From Polaribacter filamentus (GTDB taxonomy: Bacteria; Bacteroidota; Bacteroidia; Flavobacteriales; Flavobacteriaceae), in assembly GCF_002943715.1 (NCBI RefSeq), contig NZ_MQUA01000013.1, positions 2,493,501-2,557,500 on the forward strand: a stretch of 64,000 nucleotides of DNA. The letters are read 5' to 3'. The translations under genes and the position numbers were made by a program. Below, one piece after another: positions 38,661 to 48,377 of this stretch (position 1 is its first letter; each line of letters begins with the position of its first letter). The notes below the pieces were generated by a model. The model ran no database searches. It was not told the origin of the DNA and saw nothing but the letters and a program-made list of their open reading frames with translations.

Positions 38661-39971
38661 CTATCCACCAAAGTCATCAAAACGAATATTCTCGTCTGCT
38701 AAACCAAAATTTTCACCCATTTTTTGAACAGCATTGTTCATTAACGGTGGTCCACAAAAATACAGTTCTAAGTCTTCTGGTGACTCATGATGATTTAAAT
38801 AGTTTTCAATTACACAATTGTGAATGAATCCCATAAAACCGTCTCCAGTTTCATCATTAATGTCTGTTTTAACTTTCCAGTTATCAGTTTCTAAAGGATC
38901 AGATAATGCAATAAAGAATTTAAAGTTTGGGAAATCTCTTTCTAATGCTCTAAAGTGATCTATATAGAATAATTCTGCTTTAGAACGCCCTCCATACCAG
39001 TACGTTACTTTTCTACCTGTCTTTAATGTTCTGAATAAATGATACAAGTGAGAACGCATTGGCGCCATACCTGCTCCACCACCTACATATAACATTTCTG
39101 AATCAGACTCATTTATAAAGAATTCTCCATAAGGCCCAGAAATAGTACATTTATCACCTTTCTTTAAACTAAAAATATAAGAAGATGCTACTCCAGGATT
39201 TACATCCATCCATCCGCCTTTTGCTCTATCAAAAGGTGGCGTAGCAATACGTACATTTAACATAATTTCTCTTCCTTCTGCTGGATAAGAAGCCATAGAA
39301 TATGCTCTTTCAACAACTTCAGTATTTTTCATTACTAATGGTCTCAGTTTAAACTTATCCCATTCTGCTTTAAATTTATCCGGAGTATCGTGCTCTTCTG
39401 GATGTGCTGTAATATCCATGTCGGCAAACTTAACTTCACAAGGAGGAATTTCAATTTGAATATAACCACCTGCTTTATATCCCATATCTGCGGGGATTTC
39501 CACCACAAATTCTTTAATAAATGACGCTACATTGTAGTTTCTTACAACAACTGCGTCCCATTTTTTAATTCCGAATACTTCTTCCGGAATTGTAATGTTC
39601 ATGTCCTGTTTTACTTTTACTTGACATGCTAAACGAATTCCTGTTTTTAACTCCTTCTTCGTAAAATGAGGCGTTTCTGTTGGCAATGCCTCTCCTCCAC
39701 CTTCTAAAACATGGCATTCACACTGTACACAGGATCCACCACCACCACAAGCTGACGGTAAAAATATTTTCTCGCCTCCTAATGTAGTTAAAAGTGTGTT
39801 TCCAGAACCCACTACTATTTTCTTTTCTCCATTTATTGTAATTGTTACGGGACCTGATGGAGATAATTTTTGTTTTACAAACAATAATAACGACACTAAT
39901 AAAAGTGTTATTAATAAGAAAGCTGCGACTGTTGCAAAAATGGTTCCTGTTGTACCTGCTGCTAATATCAT
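38661..39971 (-). CDS. nqrF: Na+-translocating NADH:quinone reductase subunit F
   Basis: A 436-residue electron-entry subunit. An N-terminal membrane helix (~residues 8-32) is followed by a [2Fe-2S] ferredoxin domain with C75, C81, C84 and C116, then an FAD domain ([15 protein letters not shown]) and an NADH domain ([23 protein letters not shown]). It passes electrons from NADH to the rest of the pump. Its start overlaps the nqrE stop by 4 bases. Length is slightly above the usual ~408. Confidence 0.97.
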   Translation of the reverse strand: MILAAGTTGTIFATVAAFLLITLLLVSLLLFVKQKLSPSGPVTITINGEKKIVVGSGNTLLTTLGGEKIFLPSACGGGGSCVQCECHVLEGGGEALPTETPHFTKKELKTGIRLACQVKVKQDMNITIPEEVFGIKKWDAVVVRNYNVASFIKEFVVEIPADMGYKAGGYIQIEIPPCEVKFADMDITAHPEEHDTPDKFKAEWDKFKLRPLVMKNTEVVERAYSMASYPAEGREIMLNVRIATPPFDRAKGGWMDVNPGVASSYIFSLKKGDKCTISGPYGEFFINESDSEMLYVGGGAGMAPMRSHLYHLFRTLKTGRKVTYWYGGRSKAELFYIDHFRALERDFPNFKFFIALSDPLETDNWKVKTDINDETGDGFMGFIHNCVIENYLNHHESPEDLELYFCGPPLMNNAVQKMGENFGLADENIRFDDFGG

Positions 39972-40702
39972 TCTTCTACTAATTTTATATTTGTATTTTC
40001 AGCTACAATTTCTTTAGCTGCTTTTTTTACTTCCTTTTTTTCAATGTTAGCTTCTACTTTTGGTTTTTCTGTTACCGGTTCATCGCCGCCTGTTAACATT
40101 CCTCCAAAACTCATAAAACCAATTGCCATTAGTCCTGTAGTAATAAAGGTAATTCCTAATCCTCTTAATGCAGGAGGAACGCTTGAATAACGGATCTTCT
40201 CACGAATTGCTGCAATCGCTAAAATAGCTAAAAACCAACCAATTCCAGAAGCAACACCGTACGTAAGCGCTAACCCTAACGAAGGAATTTCACGAGATTG
40301 CATAAATAAACTTCCTCCTAGAATAGCGCAGTTTACCGCAATTAAGGGTAAGAAAATTCCTAGGGAATTGTATAGTGCAGGTGAAAACTTTTCTACAATA
40401 ATCTCTACTAATTGCACCATGGTTGCAATCGTTGCAATAAACATAATAAATGATAAGAAACTTAAATCGTATTGTGCATATTCCGCACCTAACCAAGATA
40501 ATGCGCCTTCTTGTAAAATATACTGATCTAACAACCAGTTTAAAGGCACAGTTACTGCTAATACAAAGATTACTGCAGCTCCTAAACCAACAGCAGTAGC
40601 AACTTTTTTAGACACAGCAAGGTAAGAACACATCCCCAAGAAGGTTGCGAAAACCATGTTGTCTATAAATATCGATTTGAAAAATAATTCTATATGTTCC
40701 AT
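39968..40702 (-). CDS. nqrE: Na+-translocating NADH:quinone reductase subunit E, C-terminally extended
   Basis: A 244-residue membrane subunit with six hydrophobic segments, including [17 protein letters not shown] and [15 protein letters not shown], where each of the two conserved Cys (in GMCSY and NCAILG) supports the intramembrane Fe centre shared with NqrD. Family members usually have ~200 residues; here ~45 extra residues at the C-terminus are Lys/Glu-rich ([17 protein letters not shown]). Overlaps nqrF by 4 bases. Confidence 0.95.
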   Translation of the reverse strand: MEHIELFFKSIFIDNMVFATFLGMCSYLAVSKKVATAVGLGAAVIFVLAVTVPLNWLLDQYILQEGALSWLGAEYAQYDLSFLSFIMFIATIATMVQLVEIIVEKFSPALYNSLGIFLPLIAVNCAILGGSLFMQSREIPSLGLALTYGVASGIGWFLAILAIAAIREKIRYSSVPPALRGLGITFITTGLMAIGFMSFGGMLTGGDEPVTEKPKVEANIEKKEVKKAAKEIVAENTNIKLVEE

Positions 40703-40776
40703 ATTTTTATAGTTTTTAGTGGTTAGTTAATAGTGGTTAGTACTAAATACTAACAACTATTAACTAAAACCTAAAT

Positions 40777-41424
40777 TTAATTTTCTTCTATTAATGAATT
40801 GTTTTTAGAACGTTGAATCCAAATGATGATTCCAACCACTATTAATGCCATCGGTGATAACAACATAAATCCGTTATTTTCGTATCCTAGCGCATATAAT
40901 CCTGTTTTTTCTATTGGATCTCCTAAAACTTTAAATCCTAATAAAGTACCAGAGCCTAAAAGTTCTCTAAAGAAACCAACAATAATCAAGATTAAACCGT
41001 AACCAGCTGCATTTCCTATTCCGTCTAAGAAAGATCTCCATGGTTTATTTCCTAAAGCAAAAGCTTCAAAACGTCCCATAATAATACAGTTTGTTATAAT
41101 CAATCCCACAAAAACGGATAGTGTTTTACTTAATTCGTAAGCAAAAGCTTTTAAAACTAAATCAACAATAATCACTAAAGCTGCAACAACAATAAGCTGC
41201 ACAATAATTCTAATTTTTGATGGAATAACATTACGTAATAATGAAATTACTACGTTACCAATAGCCAAAACTGCCATTACCGATATGGCCATTACAATAG
41301 AAGCTTTTAACTCTGCTGTAATTGCTAGTGCCGAACAAATACCTAATACCTGAATTGTAATAGGATTGTTATCTGCTAATGGATCTGTAAGTAATGCGGT
41401 ATCTTTTTTTGATAAAAGTGCCAT
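40777..41424 (-). CDS. nqrD: Na+-translocating NADH:quinone reductase subunit D
   Basis: A 215-residue membrane subunit with about six hydrophobic segments, homologous to NqrE and RnfE. Conserved segments include QVLGICSALAITAELKAS and GLIITNCIIMGRFEAFAL, with the two Cys that ligate the iron centre. It starts 3 bases past the nqrC stop. A 74-base spacer with short TAGTGGTTAGT-like repeats separates it from nqrE. Confidence 0.96.
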   Translation of the reverse strand: MALLSKKDTALLTDPLADNNPITIQVLGICSALAITAELKASIVMAISVMAVLAIGNVVISLLRNVIPSKIRIIVQLIVVAALVIIVDLVLKAFAYELSKTLSVFVGLIITNCIIMGRFEAFALGNKPWRSFLDGIGNAAGYGLILIIVGFFRELLGSGTLLGFKVLGDPIEKTGLYALGYENNGFMLLSPMALIVVGIIIWIQRSKNNSLIEEN

Positions 41425-41427
41425 AAA

Positions 41428-42173
41428 TTATTTTTTTAATGAATTAAAATAAGGTACGTATAATTTTAAATCAGATTTTATCATCGTAGAAACTCCATCA
41501 CCAGTAATGGTTGCACCAGCAATTGCATCTACTTCATAATCTGTTTTATCTTCGTTCTTAGGGTCGTTATTTCCTTTGGCAACAGTAATTCCTTTAAAAT
41601 TTCCTGAATCAGACATTAAATGTTCCCCAATAAAATCATCCATAAAGAAACGTTGTGTGATGTTTGCTCCCAAACCAGGTGTTTCTCCTTTATGATCAAA
41701 ATAAGCTCCTTGAATCACCATATTCTCATCCATAGAAATATACCCCAAATAGCATCCCATAAACCTTTTCCATAAATTGGCGCAACATAAAATGTCTCAC
41801 CATCCTTTTCACCAACGAATAAAGGCAACTTTCTTACCTGACCAGATTTTGCATTTACTTTTTGCTTTTTAATATCAATTAGATATGCATCTTCGTTTTC
41901 AGATATTTTATCACCTTCAATTACCAATTGTTTTTTAATATATTTTTGAAACTCTTGACCTGCCACATTTGTAGAAACAAAGTTAGCATTAGACGCGTCA
42001 TTTTCATTTACACCCATCGCATACAAAATATTTTGCTGCTTTTCTATTCTCTCATTTTCTTTAATTGTAGGCTTTAAAGACGATGCTAAAAAGGCTAATA
42101 AAGAGCCAACAATTAACACCATTATCACAGCGAAAATCATCGTATAACCATTACTATCTGTTCTCTTACTCAT
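41428..42173 (-). pseudogene. nqrC: Na+-translocating NADH:quinone reductase subunit C, split by one missing G (probably intact)
   Basis: The N-terminal frame has one membrane helix (YTMIFAVIMVLIVGSLLAFL) and runs to YGKGLWDAIWG; the C-terminal frame continues YISMDENMVIQGAYFDHKGE and carries the FMN-attachment motif AGATITGDGV. The break is at the four C's at 41743-41746 (plus strand); with five, the protein is 248 residues, the usual length. Since every other nqr gene is intact, a sequencing error is the simplest explanation. Confidence 0.88.
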
Positions 42174-42175
42174 AT

Positions 42176-43375
42176 TTAGGCTGTTTTAACTGTAATACGT
42201 TTTAATCTTTTCTTCACGTTTCCTTGCAATACATAATGATCTATAGTTGGTGCAAAAACATTCATTAATAAAATTGCTAAAAAGACGCCTTCTGGATATG
42301 CAGGATTAAATACACGAATCATAATGGATAAAAAACCAATTAAGAAACCGTAAATCCATTTTCCTTTATTTGTTTGTGATGATGTTACAGGATCTGTAGC
42401 CATATAAACTGCTCCAAAAGCCAAACCACCAATCATTAAATGCTCCCACCAAACCGTATTCATTAATCCGTAAAACTTACTAGATTCTGTAATAATATCT
42501 GCTGCTACAATTTGATTAAAAATTAAACCCATAACTGCGGCTCCGGCAAAAGTTGACAAGATAATTCTCCAACTTCCAATTTTTGTAAAAATTAAAAAAG
42601 CTGCTCCTAAAAGGATTAAGAATGTTGATGTTTCACCTACCGAACCCGGAATAAATCCCATAAATTTATCAAAAGTAGAATAAATTACTTCTTGATTTTG
42701 TGCATAACTTCCTAAAATAGTTTCCCCAGAAATAGCATCTGCTGTTCCTGCTCTTTCTACCGCATCATATACCCAAACTTTATCTCCAGACATCCACGTT
42801 GGATATGCAAAAAATAAGAATGCTCTAATTGTTAAAGCCGGGTTTAAGATGTTCATTCCTGTACCACCAAATACTTCTTTACCTATTATAACTCCAAAAA
42901 TAACCGCGACTGCTAACATCCAAAGTGGCGTGTCTACAGGTACAATTAACGGTACTAACATACCGGTTACTAAATAACCTTCTTCTACTTCATGTCCTTT
43001 TATAACAGCGAAAATAAATTCAACCAAAAGACCAATACCGTAAGATACAATTACTAGTGGTAATACTTTTATAATACCTATCCAAAGATTATCAAAAGTA
43101 AAAAAGTTTGCTAATACATCCGCTCTTAAAGAACCGTCTATTGCCGCATAATGTTGATAACCAGCATTAAACATTCCAAAAATCAAACAAGGAATTAAAG
43201 CCATAATTACCGTATTCATCGTACGCTTTAAATCGTCTGCTGCTTTTATATGAGTTCCTCCATGAGTAACTTCATTTGGTAAATATAAAAAAGTATGGAT
43301 TGCATTAAATGCAGGAGCCATTTTTGTTCCTTTATACTTCTCTTTTAAATTATGTAAGTTGTCTTTTAAGCCCAT
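42176..43375 (-). CDS. nqrB: Na+-translocating NADH:quinone reductase subunit B
   Basis: A 399-residue membrane subunit with about ten hydrophobic segments. The FMN-linking Thr is probably T219 in DAISGETILGS, where most homologues have SGAT. Other conserved parts are GGTHIKAADDLKRTMNTVI, GGTGMNILNPALTIRAF, and MATDPVTSSQTNKGKWIYG. It binds riboflavin and FMN and helps form the sodium path. It is separated from nqrA by 4 bases and nqrC by 2. Confidence 0.96.
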   Translation of the reverse strand: MGLKDNLHNLKEKYKGTKMAPAFNAIHTFLYLPNEVTHGGTHIKAADDLKRTMNTVIMALIPCLIFGMFNAGYQHYAAIDGSLRADVLANFFTFDNLWIGIIKVLPLVIVSYGIGLLVEFIFAVIKGHEVEEGYLVTGMLVPLIVPVDTPLWMLAVAVIFGVIIGKEVFGGTGMNILNPALTIRAFLFFAYPTWMSGDKVWVYDAVERAGTADAISGETILGSYAQNQEVIYSTFDKFMGFIPGSVGETSTFLILLGAAFLIFTKIGSWRIILSTFAGAAVMGLIFNQIVAADIITESSKFYGLMNTVWWEHLMIGGLAFGAVYMATDPVTSSQTNKGKWIYGFLIGFLSIMIRVFNPAYPEGVFLAILLMNVFAPTIDHYVLQGNVKKRLKRITVKTA

Positions 43376-43379
43376 AATC

Positions 43380-44729
43380 TTATCCTAATTCTTCTCTCAT
43401 TAAATCTAAACCTTCTCTTATTATTTTCTGATGAGGCTGCTTAGATACACATATAAATTCTGTTAGTGCAAAATCTTCTGGAGCTATTTCATAACCTCCT
43501 AAAGCCTCCATTTCATCTAAATCTTTATACATAAATGCTTTTAACAATTGCATTGGATAAATATCTAAAGGAAATACTTGCTCATAAGAACCTGTAACTA
43601 CAAAAGCTCTATGCTCACCATTTGTATTGGTGCTTAAATCGTACTTTTTCTTTGGGTTTAACCAAGAAAAAGTTAAGGCTCTTGATATAGAAATCTTATT
43701 GAAGATTGGCTTAGTCCATCCAAACAACTCGTAGTCATTTCCTTCTGGAATTGCCGTAATTTGGTTATCATAAAATCCTAAATAACCGTCTTCTTTTACT
43801 TCTACTCCAGATAAAACATTACCACTAATAATTCTAGTATTATCGTTTTCTAAATTATTAGCAACAATATCAGCAATATTTGCTCCTGCAATAGCAGTTA
43901 TGTAGTGTGGTTTTTTAAATTTAGAACCTGTTAAAGCAACAGTTCTTGTAGGATTAAACTTACCAGTTAAAAGCAACTCACCAATAATTACTAAATCTTG
44001 CGGAGTTATCACCCAAATAACTTCACCCTTGTTAATAGGATCAATTTTTGCAATTTGAGTTCCAACATTTCCTGAAGGATGAGGGCCAGAAACTCTATGA
44101 AGTTCTATACCAGTTACTTTTACGAAAGGGGAATTAGAATTGACGCCAACAGAGACATGAACTTTGCCTTCCGTAAGTTTTGAAACAGCAGTAATTGCCG
44201 CTTGTAATTCTGCTTCTTTACCCGCCAACGTATAATCTAAATCAGCAGCTAAAGGCGCACTTGCATAGGCAGATATAAAAATAGCTTTTGGTGCTTGATT
44301 CGGATTTGCAACAACATCATACGGACGCTGTTTTATAAATGGCCAACAACCTGCAGCAAATAAATAATCTTTAACCTCATCTGCGGACATTTGTGCCGCA
44401 TCCTTAGTTTCAAATTGTTTATATTCTTGAATTGCATCAGCAGCAATTTTCATTGCTAATACTTTTCTTCTTGCTCCACGAATTACTTCTACAACTTCAC
44501 CAGAAACCGGACTAGAAAATAAAATGCGCTCATCACTTTTTGAATAAAAAAGTGCTTCACCAGCTTTTACTTTCACGCCTTCTTTGGCAATAAGTTTAGG
44601 TGTAATTCCATGAAAATCTCCTGGTTTAATTGCGTAAACACCACTCAAAGAAACGCTTGTAGTGTTTTTTTCTGCAATACCAACAAGCTTAATATCTAAG
44701 CCTTTTTTAATACGAATGTCTTTTGACAT
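43380..44729 (-). CDS. nqrA: Na+-translocating NADH:quinone reductase subunit A
   Basis: A 449-residue cytoplasmic subunit, first in the operon. Typical parts are IRIKKGLDIKLVGIAE at the N-terminus, the HRVSGPHPSGNVGTQI loop, and VVTGSYEQVFPLDIYPMQLL near the C-terminus. It has no membrane segment. Together nqrA-F couple NADH oxidation to sodium export, common in marine Flavobacteriia. Confidence 0.97.
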   Translation of the reverse strand: MSKDIRIKKGLDIKLVGIAEKNTTSVSLSGVYAIKPGDFHGITPKLIAKEGVKVKAGEALFYSKSDERILFSSPVSGEVVEVIRGARRKVLAMKIAADAIQEYKQFETKDAAQMSADEVKDYLFAAGCWPFIKQRPYDVVANPNQAPKAIFISAYASAPLAADLDYTLAGKEAELQAAITAVSKLTEGKVHVSVGVNSNSPFVKVTGIELHRVSGPHPSGNVGTQIAKIDPINKGEVIWVITPQDLVIIGELLLTGKFNPTRTVALTGSKFKKPHYITAIAGANIADIVANNLENDNTRIISGNVLSGVEVKEDGYLGFYDNQITAIPEGNDYELFGWTKPIFNKISISRALTFSWLNPKKKYDLSTNTNGEHRAFVVTGSYEQVFPLDIYPMQLLKAFMYKDLDEMEALGGYEIAPEDFALTEFICVSKQPHQKIIREGLDLMREELG

Positions 44730-44766
44730 AGTAAATTCGGAATTTTAGTTATCTAAAAAAATCATG

Positions 44767-44774
44767 CAAATTTA
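44767..44774 (-). promoter_or_regulatory. Probable -7 promoter element of the nqr operon
   Basis: On the minus strand TAAATTTG is a full match to TAnnTTTG, 37 bases before the nqrA ATG. No clear TTTG -33 box. The rest of 44,730-45,213 is AT-rich and holds no gene I can see, only a small palindrome TTTCTTTAATAAAAATAAAG near 45,097. Confidence 0.45.
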
Positions 44775-45213
44775 ATGTTTTTGGCTAGTATTGATGACAT
44801 GTTTTGAATTATATATTAAGTTAAAAATCTTATTTATAATTACTCTAAATAGAAGAATACTGAATAAAAAGTTTTAGTTCTAGGATATAAAAAAAAAGTA
44901 CCTTAAAAAGATATGAGGTTTAGGAAACTTAATTCCGTAATTCTCACTTTTCACAGCAATTAATCCTTAAAAAGTTCGGTTAGTTTTTTTTGACTTTACC
45001 TGCTAAAGTACTGACAAATTTTGTTTTAAGTTAAAGAACTTTACCAAAATTTATGTTATACTTGACAATTAATATTTCACAAAATAATATTTTCTTTTCT
45101 TTAATAAAAATAAAGAAAACACCTTTAAATTCCCCATTTATTTTTATTATCTTCTTTAATAAAAATTTTTACCCTATTTTATTTTGAGAATATAAAGACC
45201 TGCTTTTAAATTT

Positions 45214-45432
45214 TTAGTATTTATTTTTCTTGAAGCTTCTAATCCTGAATATATTAAGATAAGCTTTCTCAAATTTTTCTTTTGACAGCAATTCTAAACC
45301 AATTCTATAGTTCGATTTTATAACATCAATATTTGTTGATTTTACAGATTCAGTTTCTTTTTGAGCACAAGAGAATTGTATTAAAAAAATACAGAATACA
45401 TAAACTAGCAGTTTCTTTATTTCAATCTTCAA
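45214..45432 (-). CDS. Small putative lipoprotein
   Basis: A 72-residue protein with a lipoprotein-type signal (LLVYVFCIFLIQFSC, Cys then AQKETES). The remaining ~50 residues include IGLELLSKEKFEKAYLNIF, reminiscent of a TPR helix, and end abruptly, so it may be the 5' part of a longer gene that has decayed. No family assigned. Confidence 0.45.
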   Translation of the reverse strand: MKIEIKKLLVYVFCIFLIQFSCAQKETESVKSTNIDVIKSNYRIGLELLSKEKFEKAYLNIFRIRSFKKNKY

Positions 45433-45584
45433 AAGAATATTATTTGGCTTAATTTAAACTAGCGAAAGATCCAAATTATGATCAACCTTTTAAAACTTAC
45501 TTTAAATGAGAAATTAAGGAACAGTGTTTGCATTCGTTTTAAGAGTTCAAAATTCAGTACTTTTACAAAGCACAAAATAATAAG

Positions 45585-46799
45585 ATGTCAAAAAAAATAA
45601 TATTTGTTTTCATATTTTTTACCACTAGTTTTTTTGCTCAAAACATAAAATCTATACAATTAAGAACTTTGCAGGAAAATAATTATTCTTCAATTGTGCC
45701 TTTAGGAAGTGTTTTAGAGCTCTCTTTTGATGATTTAGATGCAGACGGTAAAGATTACAAGTATAGAATTGAGCACATGACATATGATTGGCAAAAAAGC
45801 AGACTACTTTCTAGTCAGTTTATCGATGGTTTTGATGAAAACTCAATTTTAAGTGTGACCAATTCTTTTAATACGTTTCAGAATTATACGCATTATGCTG
45901 TTAAAATTCCTAATGTAAACTCCGTGATTACCAAAAGCGGAAATTATTTAATATCGGTTATCAATGATTACGATGAAGTTGTTTTTTTTAGAAAACTTGT
46001 ATTGTATGAAAACGAAACGAAAGTTGCCGTTAATGTTTCTAGAAGTAGAAATACAAAAACCATAAATACGCAACAAACTGTTGAGTTTACTGTAAACCAT
46101 CCTAATTTACGAATTAATAATCCATCACAAGAAATAAATGTTGTTATCTTAAAAAATGAAAATTGGAACGAAAAAATAACCGATTTACAACCTACATTTT
46201 TCAAACAAAATCAACTGCAGTATACCTATGCGAATAAAACTAATTTTTGGGGAGGAAATGAATATTTAAATTTTGATAGTAAATTTATCAGAAATAAAAG
46301 TTTAAATGTTGTAAAAATAGAAATGAGAGATATTTTTCATCATTACTTATATCCTTTTACTTATGACGAAAATGGAAGATACAGATACAATCCTGATATT
46401 AATGGGCAGTTTATAATTAGAACTTTAGAGGCATCAAACCCAAACACAGAGGCAGACTACGCAATGATGCACTTTACTTTATTTGCTGATGAGCCTTTTG
46501 CTGAAAAAGAAGTTTACGTTTACGGAGCCTATAATAATTTTGAAATTAAGGAAGAAAATAAACTCTTTTATAATTTTGAAGATAAAAGTTATCAAGGAGC
46601 ATTTTTACTAAAACAAGGTTTTTATAATTACACTTTTGCTACTGTTGATAAAAATGGAATTGTAGACACAAATGAAATTAATGGCACTTATTTTCAAACT
46701 GAAAACGAATATACAGTCTTGGTTTATTACAAACCTTTTGGCGGTTTGTATGACAGAGTTGTTGGCGTTGGTACTGGTTATTATAATCAAAGTCGATAA
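45585..46799 (+). CDS. Type IX secretion system plug protein (DUF5103 family)
   Basis: A 404-residue exported protein with signal peptide IFVFIFFTTSFFAQ. The N-terminal domain contains IKSIQLRTLQENNYSSIVPL and YRIEHMTYDWQKSRLLSSQF, typical of the T9SS plug (DUF5103) family; the C-terminal part has YVYGAYNNFEIKEENKLFY and ends GVGTGYYNQSR. In F. johnsoniae the Plug protein closes the SprA translocon on its periplasmic side. It fits the T9SS cargo proteins found in the window. Confidence 0.88.
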   Translation: MSKKIIFVFIFFTTSFFAQNIKSIQLRTLQENNYSSIVPLGSVLELSFDDLDADGKDYKYRIEHMTYDWQKSRLLSSQFIDGFDENSILSVTNSFNTFQNYTHYAVKIPNVNSVITKSGNYLISVINDYDEVVFFRKLVLYENETKVAVNVSRSRNTKTINTQQTVEFTVNHPNLRINNPSQEINVVILKNENWNEKITDLQPTFFKQNQLQYTYANKTNFWGGNEYLNFDSKFIRNKSLNVVKIEMRDIFHHYLYPFTYDENGRYRYNPDINGQFIIRTLEASNPNTEADYAMMHFTLFADEPFAEKEVYVYGAYNNFEIKEENKLFYNFEDKSYQGAFLLKQGFYNYTFATVDKNGIVDTNEINGTYFQTENEYTVLVYYKPFGGLYDRVVGVGTGYYNQSR

Positions 46800-46851
46800 T
46801 TAAAAAGTTTTAATTTGAACTTTTATTTAAAAAAAAACTATATTTACTACT

Positions 46852-47238
46852 ATGATTGAGCAAATTACTAAAGGAATTAAAATTTCTGTAAAAACGAAAT
46901 ATAATGGCACGAGCTATCGAAATAATAAGCTCTACTATATTTTTGCTTATTTTATAACTATCGAAAATAAATCTTCTGAAACTGTGCAATTAACTGATCG
47001 TTTTTGGAAAATTTACGATTCCCTAAACAACATTGAAGTTGTAGAAGGAGAAGGCGTCGTTGGGCAAAAACCTGTTTTAAAACCTAACGGCAATTACACC
47101 TACAGTTCTGGCTGTTTTTTAGAATCCTCAATTGGCGCAATGAAAGGTTTTTATACCATGATAAATTGTAGAACTTTAGAACAATTTAAGGTAATTATAC
47201 CCACTTTTCAACTAACAACTCACATATTATCAAACTAA
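46852..47238 (+). CDS. apaG: ApaG domain protein
   Basis: A 128-residue ApaG protein: GIKISVKTKYNGTSYRNN at the start, ITIENKSSETVQLTDRFWKI, VVEGEGVVGQKPVLKPNGNY, and CFLESSIGAMKGFYTM. It forms a fibronectin-III-like fold; the bacterial role (linked to Ap4A and metal tolerance) is poorly defined. Its 3' end overlaps the DUF3667 gene. Confidence 0.93.
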   Translation: MIEQITKGIKISVKTKYNGTSYRNNKLYYIFAYFITIENKSSETVQLTDRFWKIYDSLNNIEVVEGEGVVGQKPVLKPNGNYTYSSGCFLESSIGAMKGFYTMINCRTLEQFKVIIPTFQLTTHILSN

Positions 47239-48377
47239 GAAAAACAAAAAATAAAGTAGTAATTGTTAAAGATGCAGAATGTTTAAATTGCGGGCATCCT
47301 TTTAACGGACAAGAAAAATTTTGCCCAGATTGCGGACAAGCAAACAAAGGTAATAAAATTACTTTTAAGAGTTTTATTCATGAAGTTTTTAATGGTGTTT
47401 TTAATTTTGATGCTAAGTTTTGGACTACTATTATTCCGCTTTTAATAAATCCTGGTAAAGTTTCTAGAGATTATGTTGATGGCAAAAGACAACGGTACAC
47501 AAATCCATTTCGTTTCTATTTAACAGTTTCCATTGTGTTTTTTTTATTGATTGGTTTGCATAACACCAAAGAAAAATACGAATCTTTAGCGCAAGAAAGT
47601 ACGGACGAAATTATTGATATCATAGAGGACGAAACCTCAAAAACAAAAGAAGATAGCACAGATGAAAAGATAGATTCGATTAAAAAGGAATTAGATTATG
47701 AAATGAAAAAATCATTTATTCCAGTTCCAGAAGAAGCAAGAAAAAAAATTTTAGCGGAAGTAGAAAAAAATGCAAGAGATACCACAAAATTTAAAACTAA
47801 TAGTGGTTTTATAAATTATGCCTTTGGCAAAGGTGAATCTAAAATAGAGATATTTGCAGCTTTTGCAAAAAAACATCCTAATTCTAAAATTGACGTAGCT
47901 TTAGATTCTTTAGGATATAATAAAAACTTCACTAACAGATTTTTATATACTAAAGCAGTAAACTTGTATTCGTTTTCAGAAAGTGAAGAAAGTAGAGCGC
48001 AGTTTGTAAATCAGCTTTTATCTTCCGGCTCTATCACTTTATTTATTTTACTACCTATTTTTACTTTATTTCTTAAACTTTTTTACATTAGAAAAGAATA
48101 CACCTATGTAGCTCATTTAATTTTTGTTTTTCATATACAAACAGTATTTTTTATGCTGTTTTCAATCTTTTATATATTAAAAATAGTTGGTGCAAATCCG
48201 CAACCTTGGGTTTTTACAATCCTATTTTTAGTGTATTTATTTATTGCCTTAAAGCAGTTTTATCAACAGGGATATTTTAAAACTACAGTAAAGTTTTTAC
48301 TACTAAATTTAAGCTACTCGATTGTTTCAAGTATCGGAATTGTCTTTGTTTTACTTATTTCGTTTGCACTATTTTAA
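47226..48377 (+). CDS. DUF3667 membrane protein with N-terminal zinc ribbon
   Basis: The usual first ATG of this frame (47535) would leave out a clear domain. Upstream in the same frame is a zinc ribbon (CLNCGHPFNGQEKFCPDCGQ) and the DUF3667 core (PGKVSRDYVDGKRQRYTNPF). The frame reaches back to 47226, where the only possible start is ATT (then IKLRKTKNK), overlapping the end of apaG; an ATG-to-ATT change or a rare ATT start would explain this. The product would have about 383 residues with four or five C-terminal membrane helices. Function of the family is not known to me. Confidence 0.7.
   Translation: MIKLRKTKNKVVIVKDAECLNCGHPFNGQEKFCPDCGQANKGNKITFKSFIHEVFNGVFNFDAKFWTTIIPLLINPGKVSRDYVDGKRQRYTNPFRFYLTVSIVFFLLIGLHNTKEKYESLAQESTDEIIDIIEDETSKTKEDSTDEKIDSIKKELDYEMKKSFIPVPEEARKKILAEVEKNARDTTKFKTNSGFINYAFGKGESKIEIFAAFAKKHPNSKIDVALDSLGYNKNFTNRFLYTKAVNLYSFSESEESRAQFVNQLLSSGSITLFILLPIFTLFLKLFYIRKEYTYVAHLIFVFHIQTVFFMLFSIFYILKIVGANPQPWVFTILFLVYLFIALKQFYQQGYFKTTVKFLLLNLSYSIVSSIGIVFVLLISFALF

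Noticed and set aside
38661..44729. Rnf complex instead of Nqr
   Set aside because: NqrA, the NqrF ferredoxin/flavin reductase and the NqrB SG(A/E)T motif are present, and no RnfB or RnfC-like subunit is seen.
44730..45213. Possible small RNA or gene before nqrA
   Set aside because: Only AT-rich sequence and one weak palindrome are visible; nothing supports a transcript beyond the nqr promoter.
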